This document shows positions 34,621 through 44,300 of a stretch of 64,000 bases of DNA, piece by piece. This DNA is from SZAS-79 sp963844255 (lineage in GTDB: Bacteria > Pseudomonadota > Gammaproteobacteria > Burkholderiales > SG8-39). Position 1 is the first letter of the stretch. Each line of letters opens with the position of its first letter. The translations under genes and the position numbers were made by a program. Where the stretch lies: the NCBI GenBank assembly GCA_963844255.1, contig CAWJNP010000018.1:45403-109402 (forward strand), in the 5' to 3' direction. Under the pieces are notes generated by a model that did not search any database, was not told the DNA's origin, and saw only the letters and a program-made list of their open reading frames with translations.

Positions 34621-36762
34621 ATGGAACGCTCGTTCAAGCAGGAAGTGGAGAAGCTCAGGCTCGGTGAAGGGGAGACCTTCCACGGCGAGGGCATCCTTGC
34701 GGTGACCAAGGCGCTGCTGCAATCCGGGGTGGCTTATGTCGGCGGTTACCAGGGGGCGCCGGTGTCGCACATGATGGACGTGCTCAACGACGGCCGCGAC
34801 ATCATGGACGAACTGGGCATCCATATCGAGACCAATGCCTCCGAGGCCGGCGCTGCGGCGATGCTGGGCGCGTCGATCAACTACCCGCTGCGCGGCGCCG
34901 TCACGTTCAAGTCGACGGTCGGCACCAACGTCGCGTCGGATGCGCTTTCCAACCTCGCTTCGGCCGGCGTCAAGGGCGGTGCGCTGATCGTTCTCGGCGA
35001 GGACTACGGCGAGGGCGCGTCGATCATCCAGGAACGCAGCCATGCGTTCGCGATGAAGTCGCAGATGTGGCTGCTCGACCCGCGCCCGAACCTGCCGAAG
35101 ATCGTCGAAACGGTGGAAAAGGCATTCGAACTGTCCGAGGCCTCCAACACGCCGGTGCTGCTCGAACTGCGCATCCGCGCCTGCCATGTGCAGGGCAGTT
35201 TCACGACCAAGGCGAATCGCGCGGCACCATTCTCGCGCAGGAACTTCCTCGCCAATCCGGAATTCGACTTCGGCCGCATCAGCCTGCCGCCGGCCACCTA
35301 CGCGCAGGAAAAGCACAAGATCGAAGTGCGCTGGCCGGCCGCGGTCAGATTCATTCGCGAACACCGCCTGAACGAGGTGTTCGAGGGCGATGCAGACGAC
35401 GTCGGCATCCTGTGCCAGGGCGGCTTGTACAACACCACGATCCGCTCTCTGCAGCAACTCGGGCTGGCGGACGCGTTTGGCAAGACCCGCATCCCGATCT
35501 ACTGCATGAACGTCACCTATCCGATGATCCCCGAGGAAGTGACGGCGTTTTGCGCCAGCAAGCGCGCGGTGCTGATCGTCGAGGAAGGCCAGCCGGCCTA
35601 CATCGAGGACGGCATACAGGCCATGCTGCGACGAGCGGGAAATACCGCTACGAGCCTCCGCGGAAAAGACGTGCTCCCGCTGGCCGGCGAATACACCGGA
35701 GAAGTCGTTCTGACGGGCGTGGCACGCTTCATCGAGAAGTCCGCGCCGAAGGGCGTGGACACCAGCCGTATCCACGAGGTATTCGAATCGCTCACGGCGC
35801 CCAAGACACGCGCTGCGGCGCTCCTGGGCGGACCGGTGCCGACGCGCCCGCCGGGCTTTTGCGTTGGCTGCCCGGAGCGGCCGGTGTTCTCGGCGATGAA
35901 GCTGGTCGAGCGGGAACTCGGCGCATACCACGTCTCGGCCGATATCGGCTGCCACACCTTCTCCACTCTCCCGCCGTTCAATATCGGCCACACCGTGCTC
36001 GGCTACGGGCTGGGCATGGCGTCGAACTCCGCAATCAACAGCATGTTCGACAAACGTACCGTGACCATCATGGGCGACGGTGGCTTCTGGCACAACGGGC
36101 TCACCTCCGGCGTGGCGAACGCGGTGTTCAACAAGAGCGACGGCATTCTGGTGATCATGAAGAACGGCTACAGCTCGGCCACCGGCACGCAGGAGCTGCC
36201 CTCCTCGCCGCAGCACAGCGAGCACAAGTCGGACGACATGGGCATCGAACGCACCCTGACGGGCCTCGGTGTCAACTGGATGAAGACCGTCGACAACTAT
36301 CGCGTCGGCGCGGTGGCGGAGACGCTCAAGGAGGCGATGACCTCCGACCACAAAGGCCTCAAGGTGATCATCGCCGAAGGCGAGTGCCAGCTCGAACGCC
36401 AGCGCAAGCTCAGGCCGATCAATGCGCAGAAACTCTCTTCTGGAGAGCGACTGGTACGGGTGAAATACGGCGTCGACGAGGACACCTGCACTGGCGACCA
36501 CTCCTGCATCAGGATATCGGGCTGCCCAACCCTCACGGTGAAGGACAACCCGGATCCGCTGCGCCGCGATCCGGTCGCCACGGTGATCGACGGCTGCGTC
36601 GGGTGCGGACTCTGCGGCGAGAACGCGCATGCGGCCGTGCTGTGCCCTTCGTTCTACCGCGCTGAGGTGGTGCAGAATCCCGGCACCTGGGACCGCTTGA
36701 TCTCGAGGTTGCGCGCGACGGTGACCTCCCTGCTGATGCCCAGGGCGGTGGCCGGATCATGA
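34621..36762 (+). CDS. indolepyruvate ferredoxin oxidoreductase, alpha (IorA-like) subunit
   Basis: A 713-residue thiamine-diphosphate 2-oxoacid oxidoreductase subunit. The pyrimidine-binding domain starts with 'ALLQSGVAYVGGYQGAPVSH'; the TPP domain has 'GFCVGCPERPVF' and 'IMGDGGFWHNGLTSGVANAV'. The C-terminal ferredoxin domain holds cysteines 'CTGDHSCIRISGCP' and 'GCVGCGLCGENAH...LCPS' for two [4Fe-4S] clusters. It oxidatively decarboxylates aryl-pyruvates such as indolepyruvate to the aryl-acetyl-CoA. Its ATGA overlap with the beta-subunit gene gives tight coupling. GGAAGGAACAG precedes the ATG. Confidence 0.92.
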   Translation: MERSFKQEVEKLRLGEGETFHGEGILAVTKALLQSGVAYVGGYQGAPVSHMMDVLNDGRDIMDELGIHIETNASEAGAAAMLGASINYPLRGAVTFKSTVGTNVASDALSNLASAGVKGGALIVLGEDYGEGASIIQERSHAFAMKSQMWLLDPRPNLPKIVETVEKAFELSEASNTPVLLELRIRACHVQGSFTTKANRAAPFSRRNFLANPEFDFGRISLPPATYAQEKHKIEVRWPAAVRFIREHRLNEVFEGDADDVGILCQGGLYNTTIRSLQQLGLADAFGKTRIPIYCMNVTYPMIPEEVTAFCASKRAVLIVEEGQPAYIEDGIQAMLRRAGNTATSLRGKDVLPLAGEYTGEVVLTGVARFIEKSAPKGVDTSRIHEVFESLTAPKTRAAALLGGPVPTRPPGFCVGCPERPVFSAMKLVERELGAYHVSADIGCHTFSTLPPFNIGHTVLGYGLGMASNSAINSMFDKRTVTIMGDGGFWHNGLTSGVANAVFNKSDGILVIMKNGYSSATGTQELPSSPQHSEHKSDDMGIERTLTGLGVNWMKTVDNYRVGAVAETLKEAMTSDHKGLKVIIAEGECQLERQRKLRPINAQKLSSGERLVRVKYGVDEDTCTGDHSCIRISGCPTLTVKDNPDPLRRDPVATVIDGCVGCGLCGENAHAAVLCPSFYRAEVVQNPGTWDRLISRLRATVTSLLMPRAVAGS

Positions 36763-38225
36763 GCGACGGCCTTCCGGAACGATCGATCTCCATCCTGATA
36801 GCCGCGCTGGGCGGCGAAGGCGGGGCGGTGATGGCCGAGTGGGTGGTCGAGGCAGCCACGGCATGCGGCCTGCCGGTCCAGGCAACCTCGATACCCGGCG
36901 TTGCCCAGCGCACGGGCGCAACTACCTACTACCTCGAAATCTTCCCGGCAAAACGCGAGACGCTCGGCGGACGCGAGCCGGTGATGTCGCTCACGCCGAA
37001 TCCGGGCAACGTCGACATCATGGTGGCCTCGGAACTGCTCGAAGCCGGACGCGCCATGCAGAACGGATTCGTCAGCCCGCAGCGCACGACACTGGTCGCG
37101 TCGACGCACCGCATCTACGCGACGATCGAGAAGATGCAGATGTCCGACGGTCGCTTCGACAGCGAAAAAGTTCTCGATACGGCAAGGCAGCTTGCCCGGC
37201 GCGCCGTGCTGTTCGACATGCGCGAAATCGCGCGCGTCAATGGCACCGTCATCAACGCCGTGTTGTTCGGGTCGATGGCCGGCTCGGGCGCGCTGCCTCT
37301 GCCACGCGCCGCCTGCGAGGACGCGATCCGTGCGTCGGGACGCGGCGCCGATGCGTCGCTGCGCGGCTTTGCCGCCGGATTCGAGCTCGCCGCAGGCCCC
37401 GCGCCTGCCGAACCCGCCACGGTCGCCAAGCCCGTCCTCGACGTGCTGGCGCTGGGCGACGCCCGGCTGCGCGACTATCAGGGGGCCGCCTACGCAGATC
37501 TGTATCGGGCGCGCATGCAGCCGTTGCTTGCGCTCGATCCGAAAGTGGCCGAGGAAACCGCCCGCCAGCTCGCGCTCTGGATGAGCTTCGAGGACATCAT
37601 CCGCGTAGCCGACCTCAAGACACGTGCCACGCGCTTCGCACGCGTCAGAAAGGAGGTGCGCGCAAACGACGACGAACCCGTGGTCATCATCGACTACCTC
37701 AAGCCCGGCGTGGAGGAATTCGCCTCCCTGCTGCCGCCTGCACTGGGCCGACGACTGATCGGATGGGCAGAGCGCAACGGCAAGCTGACCTCACTGAATT
37801 TCGGCATGCACATCAGGACGTCGAGTGTTTTCGGCTACCTCCTGGTGCGTTCGCTGGCGTGGTTGCGGCCCTGGAGACCGCATTCGTACCGGTACGCGGT
37901 GGAACAACAGCACATCGATGCATGGCTCGAACGGATCCTGGAGGCCGCCGGCCGCGACACCGGGCTCGCGCTGGAGATTGCCGGCTGCGCCCGACTGATC
38001 AAAGGCTACGGCGATACTCACCGGCGGGGCATGGCGAGCTTTCTCTCGATCATGGACGCTCTCGTCGACAATCCGGCGACCCTGGACGTGCGGGAACAGG
38101 CATCGGCGGTTGCCCGCGCGCGCGACGCGGCGCTCGCCGATCCTGAGGGAAAGGCGCTTTCAACGTCCCTGGGGTCGTCCAAAACCAGCGGTAAGCCCGT
38201 GTTCTGGCTCGTAAAATCACCCTGA
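36759..38225 (+). CDS. indolepyruvate oxidoreductase, beta (IorB-like) subunit with C-terminal extension
   Basis: A 488-residue partner of the preceding subunit. Residues 1-190 are the gamma-type oxidoreductase domain with 'LIAALGGEGGAVMAEWVVEA', 'IPGVAQRTGATTYYLEIFP' and 'NAVLFGSMAGSGALPLPRAA'. The remaining ~290 residues are the long helical extension common in proteobacterial IorB-like proteins, not in archaeal IorB (about 200 residues). It should complete a heterodimer that passes electrons to ferredoxin. Gentisate dioxygenase follows after 76 bases. Confidence 0.88.
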   Translation: MSDGLPERSISILIAALGGEGGAVMAEWVVEAATACGLPVQATSIPGVAQRTGATTYYLEIFPAKRETLGGREPVMSLTPNPGNVDIMVASELLEAGRAMQNGFVSPQRTTLVASTHRIYATIEKMQMSDGRFDSEKVLDTARQLARRAVLFDMREIARVNGTVINAVLFGSMAGSGALPLPRAACEDAIRASGRGADASLRGFAAGFELAAGPAPAEPATVAKPVLDVLALGDARLRDYQGAAYADLYRARMQPLLALDPKVAEETARQLALWMSFEDIIRVADLKTRATRFARVRKEVRANDDEPVVIIDYLKPGVEEFASLLPPALGRRLIGWAERNGKLTSLNFGMHIRTSSVFGYLLVRSLAWLRPWRPHSYRYAVEQQHIDAWLERILEAAGRDTGLALEIAGCARLIKGYGDTHRRGMASFLSIMDALVDNPATLDVREQASAVARARDAALADPEGKALSTSLGSSKTSGKPVFWLVKSP

Positions 38226-38301
38226 TCCAGACCTATTCGCCTTCCCGCTCGAAAGAGGGCTTTGCTAGAATCTTTCCTCCAAGCAGCGTCAGGAGACTTC
38301 C

Positions 38302-39360
38302 ATGCAGGCCGTGACCGGAACCGAGGAGCGCCCGCGGGCACTGCATACCGCGCGCGCGGAGTTCTATTCACGGCTGGACAAGGACAATCTCACGCCGCTG
38401 TGGGAGGTTCTGCATGCCCTTGTCCCGCCGGAGCCGCAGACCGGTTGCCTGCCTGCGCTGTGGAAGTACGCCGACATCCGGCCCTTCATCATGGAGTCCG
38501 GCGGGCTGATCACGGCAATGGAGGCGATTCGCCGCGTCCTGATTCTCGAAAATCCAGGCATGCGGGGACAGTCCTGCATCACACGCAGCCTGTACTGCGG
38601 ACTTCAGCTGATTCTGCCCGGTGAGATCGCCCCCAGCCACCGGCATACGCAGTCTGCGCTGCGCTTCGTGGTCGAGGGTGCCGGCGCCTACACGGCGGTC
38701 GACGGCGAGCGCACTACGATGCGTCCGGGAGATTTCATCATCACCCCGCCGTGGACATGGCACGATCACGGGAATCCCGGCAACGAACCGGTCGTCTGGA
38801 TGGACGGCCTGGACATCCAGATCCTGCAGTTGTTCGGCGCGCAGTTCATGGAGAACTTCCCGCAGGATGTGCAGCCGGTTTCGAAGAACGAAGGCGACTC
38901 TTCGGTACGCTACGGCAGCAACATGGTTCCGCTCGAGCCGCTTCCGACCTCGAAGACCTCCCCGATCTTCAACTACCCGTACGAACGCAGCCGCGAAACC
39001 CTCGCGCAGCTCTCGCGCAACCAGGAAGCCGACGCCTGCCACGGCTGGAAGATGCAATTCATCAATCCGCTCACCGGCGGTTTCGCGATGCCGACCATCG
39101 GCGCATTCATTCAGTTGCTGCCGGCCGGCTTCAAGTCGAGCCCCTGCCGCTCCACCGACGGGACCATCTACTCGGTGGTGGAAGGGGAAGGCACGGCAAT
39201 GATCGGCGATCAGCGCTTCGGCTTTTCACCGCGCGACACCTTCGTGGTCCCCTCGTGGCAGCCGCTGCGATTGGAGACCAATGCCGAGACTGTGCTGTTT
39301 TCCTACTCGGATCGACCTGCCCAGGTCGCACTGGGCCTGTTGCGAGAGTTCAGGGGCTGA
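38302..39360 (+). CDS. gtdA: gentisate 1,2-dioxygenase
   Basis: A 352-residue bicupin ring-cleavage enzyme that opens gentisate with O2 to maleylpyruvate. The N-terminal cupin has the iron-binding 'PSHRHTQSALRFVVEG' and 'TPPWTWHDHGN'; the second cupin, lacking metal ligands, has 'GTIYSVVEGEGTAMIGDQRF'. Length and motifs match the family closely. A CAGGAGA ribosome binding site precedes the ATG at 38302. Two feeder enzymes in the window, the 3-hydroxybenzoate 6-hydroxylase-like protein and possibly the salicylyl-CoA 5-hydroxylase-like fusion, would deliver gentisate. Maleylpyruvate isomerase and fumarylpyruvate hydrolase are not seen here. Confidence 0.93.
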   Translation: MQAVTGTEERPRALHTARAEFYSRLDKDNLTPLWEVLHALVPPEPQTGCLPALWKYADIRPFIMESGGLITAMEAIRRVLILENPGMRGQSCITRSLYCGLQLILPGEIAPSHRHTQSALRFVVEGAGAYTAVDGERTTMRPGDFIITPPWTWHDHGNPGNEPVVWMDGLDIQILQLFGAQFMENFPQDVQPVSKNEGDSSVRYGSNMVPLEPLPTSKTSPIFNYPYERSRETLAQLSRNQEADACHGWKMQFINPLTGGFAMPTIGAFIQLLPAGFKSSPCRSTDGTIYSVVEGEGTAMIGDQRFGFSPRDTFVVPSWQPLRLETNAETVLFSYSDRPAQVALGLLREFRG

Positions 39361-39393
39361 CCCGCCGGGTCTGACCGATTTACGGACGAAAAA

Positions 39394-40242
39394 ATGAACG
39401 AGAACGCCTTCTACAGCCGCGAATACAACAACCGGGTTCTGTTCCCGAACCACCCCGAAGTCCTCGCGCGCTGGGCAGAAAAATCGGCGCGCACACGCTC
39501 GTCGATGATCTGTTACCTGGACCGCCAGTACGGCGAAGGGCCCGGGGAACGACTCGACATCTTTCCGGCGCGCAAGGGCGACGGCACCTGCCTGATGTTC
39601 ATCCACGGCGGATTCTGGCGCGCAATGGACAAACAGGACTTCTCCTTTCTTGCGCCCGCCTGGGTCGATGCCGGCGTGTCCATCGTGGCCGTCAACTATG
39701 ACCTGTGCCCTGCGGTCAGTGTCGAGACGATCGTCAAGCAGATGCTGCGCGCCTCCGGCTGGCTGTGGAAGCACGCCGAGGACTACGGCATGGACCAGGA
39801 CCGCCTTTACGTCGGCGGACATTCGGCCGGCGGGCACCTCGCCGCAATGATGATGGCCGCGCTCTGGCCGGTATACGACAAGGAACTGCCGCGCGACCTC
39901 TTCAAGGGTGGACTGGCGGTCAGCGGCGTCTACGACCTGCGACCCATCGTGCAGGTCGACTGGCTGAATCCGGATCTCAGGCTGGATGAAGCCTCCGCGC
40001 TCAAGGTATCGCCCGCCTTCCTTCCCCCTGCCACCCGTGCGCCGCTGGTGACCGCGGTCGGTGGGCTGGAGAGCTCCGAGTTCAAGCGGCAGAACGCGCT
40101 GCTCTCGGCGCGCTGGAAATCCGCGGTGACGGCCGACATCCAGGTGCCGGGATGCGACCATTTCACGGTGCTGGACGAGCTGTGCAACCAGGCGAGCCCG
40201 CTGTTCACCGGCACCCGCAAGATGATGAAGCTCGATCGATGA
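39394..40242 (+). CDS. alpha/beta hydrolase, kynurenine-formamidase-like
   Basis: A 282-residue alpha/beta-hydrolase. The oxyanion motif is 'FIHGGFWRAMDKQ', the nucleophile serine is in 'VGGHSAGGHLAAMMM', and the catalytic histidine in 'GCDHFTVLDEL'. The HGGFW plus GHSAGGH pattern is that of the arylformamidase/BD-FAE-like group. Cleaving N-formylkynurenine would feed kynurenine and then anthranilate, which fits the 2-aminobenzoyl-CoA operon, but an ester or amide hydrolase for another aromatic is equally possible. It overlaps the next gene by four bases. Confidence 0.8.
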   Translation: MNENAFYSREYNNRVLFPNHPEVLARWAEKSARTRSSMICYLDRQYGEGPGERLDIFPARKGDGTCLMFIHGGFWRAMDKQDFSFLAPAWVDAGVSIVAVNYDLCPAVSVETIVKQMLRASGWLWKHAEDYGMDQDRLYVGGHSAGGHLAAMMMAALWPVYDKELPRDLFKGGLAVSGVYDLRPIVQVDWLNPDLRLDEASALKVSPAFLPPATRAPLVTAVGGLESSEFKRQNALLSARWKSAVTADIQVPGCDHFTVLDELCNQASPLFTGTRKMMKLDR

Positions 40243-40886
40243 ATGCACCCGAATCCTTCCTTGCCAGCGGGATGTTCGTCGACAGCGCGCACCCGGCGGT
40301 TGCCGCCTTCGCGGCGGAACACGCCCGCGGTGCGACCGACCTCGAACGCGGCGTCGCGCTCTACTACGCCGTGCGCGACCTGATCCAGTACAACCCCTTC
40401 CTGAATCTTTCTGCAGAGTCGTCCTATCGCGCCAGCGATTGCCTTGCGGCCGGCGAAGGCTTCTGCGTCGGCAAGGCATCGTTGCTTGCAGCAGTCGCTC
40501 GCGCCGCCGGCATCCCGACACGGATCGGGTTTGCCGACGTGAAGAACCACCTGACGACGCCGCGGCTGCGCGAATTCATGGGCAGCGACGAATTCATCTA
40601 CCACGGCTTCGCCGAACTCCTGCTGGAAGGTCGATGGGTCAAGGCCACGCCGGCGTTCAATATCGCCTTATGCGAGAAGTTCCGGGTCAAGCCGCTCGAG
40701 TTCGACGGTCGCGAGGACTCGATCTTCCATCCGTTCGACGCGGACGAACGCCGGCACATGGAGTATCTGCGCGACCGCGGGTCGTTTGCGGACGTGCCGT
40801 TCGAAGAGATCCGTGCGGCATTCCGCGAGTTCTACCCGCAGCTTTACGCATTGCAGGGGAACGCCGCGGGCGAATCCTTCGGCTGA
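40239..40886 (+). CDS. transglutaminase-fold (papain-like) protein
   Basis: A 215-residue transglutaminase-like protein without signal peptide, so cytoplasmic. The core shows the cysteine in 'GEGFCVGKASLLAAVARAAG' and histidine in 'FIYHGFAELLLEG'. The third catalytic residue, normally Asp after the 'W..' strand, is a Thr in 'RWVKATPAFN', so activity may be altered. 'GIPTRIGFADVKNHL' is a standard strand. It is translationally coupled to the hydrolase upstream and may cleave an amide in the same pathway; this is inference. Confidence 0.8.
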   Translation: MNAPESFLASGMFVDSAHPAVAAFAAEHARGATDLERGVALYYAVRDLIQYNPFLNLSAESSYRASDCLAAGEGFCVGKASLLAAVARAAGIPTRIGFADVKNHLTTPRLREFMGSDEFIYHGFAELLLEGRWVKATPAFNIALCEKFRVKPLEFDGREDSIFHPFDADERRHMEYLRDRGSFADVPFEEIRAAFREFYPQLYALQGNAAGESFG

Positions 40887-40890
40887 CACT

Positions 40891-40916
40891 GAATTATATT
40901 AATTCGAGTATTGAAT
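40891..40916. promoter_or_regulatory. AT-rich palindromes upstream of glycerate kinase
   Basis: GAATTA-tat-TAATTC (40891-40905) is a perfect inverted repeat, and its right half pairs again with GAATT at 40912-40916. The stretch is strikingly AT-rich against its surroundings. A regulator site or promoter region for the glycerate kinase gene is plausible. Confidence 0.35.
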
Positions 40917-40981
40917 TTACCTAGAAACCGGCCATGGCCGCGGATCCGGCTGAATGATTGTTGACAATTAGAGCCGAAACA

Positions 40982-42263
40982 GTGGATCCAAGAGCCTTGC
41001 TGATGGACAGTTTCCGCGCCGCCGTTTCGGCTGCGGATCCTCTTCGAATCGTCCCGTCCGAGTTGCCGAAGCCACCACGTGGCAGGACGCTCGCGATCGG
41101 CGCCGGAAAGGCGGCGGCCTCGATGGCTGCCGCGGTCGAACAGCACTGGCCCGGCGATGCTGACTCTCTCGGGCCTGGTAATCACGCGCTATGCGCACGG
41201 CCTGCCGACCCGGCGCATCCGGGTCGTCGAGGCCGGCCACCCGGTACCCGACGAAAGCGGCGAAGCAGCGGCGCGGGAAATACTCGCGCAGGTCCGCACC
41301 CTCGGCGAAGATGACCTGCTCCTCGCACTTGTCTCGGGCGGCGGATCGAGCCTGCTGTCGCTTCCGGCCGAAGAAGTGACCATGGCCGACCTCAAGACCG
41401 TCACCCGGCAACTGCTGATGTGCGGCGCAACGATCCAGGAGATCAATACGGTCCGGAAACACCTGTCAGCGATCCAGGGCGGCCGGCTCGCTGCGGCGTG
41501 TCGTGCCCCCATCCTCGCCCTGGTGATATCGGATGTGACCGGTGACGAACCAACGCACATCGCCTCCGGACCGTGCGCACCGGACCCTTCGACCTATCGC
41601 CAGGCCCTCGAAATCCTCGACAAGTATTCCGTGGCCGCGCCCCCGAGCGTCGCACTGCGCCTGCACGAGGGCGCCCGCGGCGTGCGCCCCGAAACCCCGA
41701 AGCCGGGCGACCCTGTGTTCGCGCGTGCCGAGAACCGGGTGATCTCCACAGCGCACCGCTCGCTCGAGGCCGCAGCCGAGGTCTTTCGGAAGAACGGCAT
41801 CACGCCGGCGATCCTCGGTGATTCGATCACCGGGGAAGCACAGGAGGTCGGCAAGGTGATGGCGGCCCTCGCGCGCGAAGTACGGGCGCACGGATCGCCG
41901 TTCCGACCGCCGGTTGCCCTGATCTCCGGCGGTGAATGTACGGTCACGATTCCGGAGCGAAACAGCGGCGGGCGCGGCGGGCGCTGCAGCGAGTTCCTGC
42001 TCTCGCTCGGGGTGGAACTCGATGGCATGGCGGGCGTGCACGCGATCGCCGCCGACACCGATGGTATCGACGGATCGGAGGACAACGCGGGCGCGCTGCT
42101 CGCACCCGACTCGCTGCGCCGCGCTGCAATGAAGCGCATGGACGCAAAAAAGCGGCTCGCGGCCAACGATGCCTGGACCTTTTTCTCGGCGATTGGCGAC
42201 CTGGTCGTCACCGGACCGACCCTCACCAACGTAAACGACTACCGCGCGATACTCATTCTGTAG
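40982..42263 (+). CDS. glycerate 2-kinase (GckA/MOFRL family), interrupted by one frameshift
   Basis: About 426 residues once repaired. The N-terminal part from the GTG at 40982 reads 'DPRALLMDSFRAAVSAADP' and 'LAIGAGKAAASMAAAVEQHW'; the rest, in another frame, has 'SGLVITRYAHG', 'LLALVSGGGSSLLSLPAE', 'VISDVTGDEPTHIASGP' and the MOFRL end 'AADTDGIDGSEDNAGA', 'FFSAIGDLVVTGPTLTNVND'. One surplus base near 41157-41161 causes the break. The enzyme phosphorylates glycerate at O2 with ATP, entering glycolysis. It is co-directional with the gentisate genes but separated by an AT-rich gap. Catalytic motifs are intact. Confidence 0.85.
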
Positions 42264-42299
42264 GTTTACGGCAGGCACGGGGCCTGCGCCTCGCCGGGG

Positions 42300-44249
42300 C
42301 TAGAGCGGCGCGGGACGATCGCCTGCGTATCCCTGGAAACCGTCAAATCCGAGTGTGGCAAGCTGATCCAGCACCTGTGGATCCTCGACATTGCTGGCAA
42401 TAAGCTTGATATCCAACGGGCGGACGATGCGGATCAGGGATTCAACCAGGAACCGCAGATCGGGCTGGGTCGCGATGCCCTTGGAGTAGTTTTCCGCGAG
42501 CTTCACGTATTCCGGCAGCAGACGGTGCACGATACGCAACGAGGCGCCGGACAGCTCGAATCCATCGAGCGCAAACCGCGCGCCCGCGGCGCGGACTTCT
42601 GCTGCGAACCCTGCCGCCAGATCGACGTGGTGCACGGCTGCAAATCCGCCGATTTCGAACACGATTCTATGCGCGATCTGCGGGAAATCCCGGAGCCGCG
42701 CCCGCAGATCCGAACGGAATGCCGAATCTTCCATGCTTTGCGCGGAAATGTTTACTGCGATACTGACAGGCAGCACCTTGTCGGTTTCAAGCGTACGCCA
42801 CAGTCGCTCAAGCATGCCCTTGTCTATCAGGGGCAGCAGATGGTGACGGCTGGCGGCCGGCACAAATGCCACTGCGGCCACGGCGCGGCCATCCGGCTCG
42901 AGAATCCTCGACATGATCTCCGCATGCAGCACGCCGCGATCCGGCAGGGAAAACACGCGCTGCGAATACAGTACGAGCCTGCCCGAATCAAGCGCCGATT
43001 CGATCTGTTCGCGCCACTCGTCCGCCGATCTCGCATCGGGGGACGTGCCCCCCAGAGACCGGACAACTGTACCGCTATCGCCTTGCTGCGCCGCTTCCGC
43101 GAGTGCCTGACCCGCCTGACGCTCAAGCTCGACCCACGAAGGGCGCTGCGCATCGAAATGGACGATTCCGACTGCGATCGAGACGCCGGATTTCTCGGAT
43201 TGTTCGCGAAGCAGCGCAAGGAACCTGCCGCTCACCGCATTCGCCCAGGCACGTGCGCCCGGGAGATCCAGGTTGGGCAGAAGTACGGCAAAGGCCCCGC
43301 CCTGCCAGCGCCCGACAACCGGTTTTACATTCGAGACGGATTCTCCGAGCAGTTCTGCCAGTTGCTGCACCAGTTCGTCGCCCCTGGCAGGACCCTGCGT
43401 CCGATTGACATCCTCGAGCCCGCGCATGCTCGCAAACACAAAGGCGCCGGACGAGATTTCGGCCTCGTCCATCAACAGGCTCTGCACGTTCTGGATCAAG
43501 CCACGGCGATTCAGGACACCGGTCAGCGGATCCTGAAACGCTTCCTTGTGCAGGCGGTCAGCGCGGTTCGACTCTTCGGCAATCGCATCCCGCAGCTTCG
43601 AGGACAGATCGTTCATGGCCGTGCCCACGCGCTGCAGTTCACGCGCGCTGGCATGCAGGTGCACCTCCCCGAACTCGCGGCGACCGATCGCGATCGCCGC
43701 CTTTTCTATCGCCGCGAGCGGACGAAGGATGCCGCGCAGGTAACGCCTCGTCGCCAACAGCGCACAGGCGTAGAGCGCGAACAGCCAGGCGAGCGTTTCC
43801 CAGGCCGTGTGCCAGAGCTGGGCGTAGGCAAAGCCGGGATGCACCACGACGAGCACACGTCCAAGCTGACGCCATCCGGAACTGACCAAGGCCTCCCCGG
43901 TGGGGGTGTCGAAAGGGAGCATGCGCATGAAGAGTGTCGGAACGGCATCGGGCACCGCCCCGAGACGGCGTGAAACAAGGACGCTTCCATCCAGACTCCG
44001 CAGCTCGATCGAACTGAAATGACCGCGATCGAAAACAGGGTTGATGTAGGTTCCGGCAAGCGCGGCGTCCGGCTCCTTCATGCCCAGGCCGAGAGACAGT
44101 GCGAGGGATGTCGCGGTCTCCTGCGCGTGCGCCTCGACCTGCTGCTGGAGATAGTGCCGTGCATTGATCACGAAGATGGTTTCGATTCCCAGCACAAGCA
44201 GCGCGAAAATCACCGAGAGCCCGATGAATAGTTGTCGTCCGAGTGTCAT
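42300..44249 (-). CDS. lapD: LapD-type inner-membrane c-di-GMP receptor (degenerate GGDEF-EAL)
   Basis: A 649-residue signalling protein. Two membrane helices (about residues 7-27 and 152-170) flank a periplasmic output domain ('AQETATSLALSLGLGM', 'FDRGHFSSIELRSLDG'). A HAMP segment follows, then a GGDEF domain with 'RWQGGAF' in place of GGDEF and an EAL domain with 'HAEIMSRI' in place of EAL, so both are catalytically dead and fit for c-di-GMP binding. LapD sequesters the protease LapG when c-di-GMP is high and thus keeps adhesin on the surface. The LapG gene lies directly upstream in the same operon. Confidence 0.92.
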   Translation of the reverse strand: MTLGRQLFIGLSVIFALLVLGIETIFVINARHYLQQQVEAHAQETATSLALSLGLGMKEPDAALAGTYINPVFDRGHFSSIELRSLDGSVLVSRRLGAVPDAVPTLFMRMLPFDTPTGEALVSSGWRQLGRVLVVVHPGFAYAQLWHTAWETLAWLFALYACALLATRRYLRGILRPLAAIEKAAIAIGRREFGEVHLHASARELQRVGTAMNDLSSKLRDAIAEESNRADRLHKEAFQDPLTGVLNRRGLIQNVQSLLMDEAEISSGAFVFASMRGLEDVNRTQGPARGDELVQQLAELLGESVSNVKPVVGRWQGGAFAVLLPNLDLPGARAWANAVSGRFLALLREQSEKSGVSIAVGIVHFDAQRPSWVELERQAGQALAEAAQQGDSGTVVRSLGGTSPDARSADEWREQIESALDSGRLVLYSQRVFSLPDRGVLHAEIMSRILEPDGRAVAAVAFVPAASRHHLLPLIDKGMLERLWRTLETDKVLPVSIAVNISAQSMEDSAFRSDLRARLRDFPQIAHRIVFEIGGFAAVHHVDLAAGFAAEVRAAGARFALDGFELSGASLRIVHRLLPEYVKLAENYSKGIATQPDLRFLVESLIRIVRPLDIKLIASNVEDPQVLDQLATLGFDGFQGYAGDRPAPL

Positions 44250-44300
44250 GTGTCACTCCCCGCTTTCATATGTTGTTCCACGAACGGCTGTTCCGCACGT

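Noticed and set aside
34528..36630. 700-codon minus-strand frame opposite the indolepyruvate oxidoreductase gene
   Set aside because: The plus-strand protein has full TPP and ferredoxin motifs; the antisense frame has none and composition typical of shadows.
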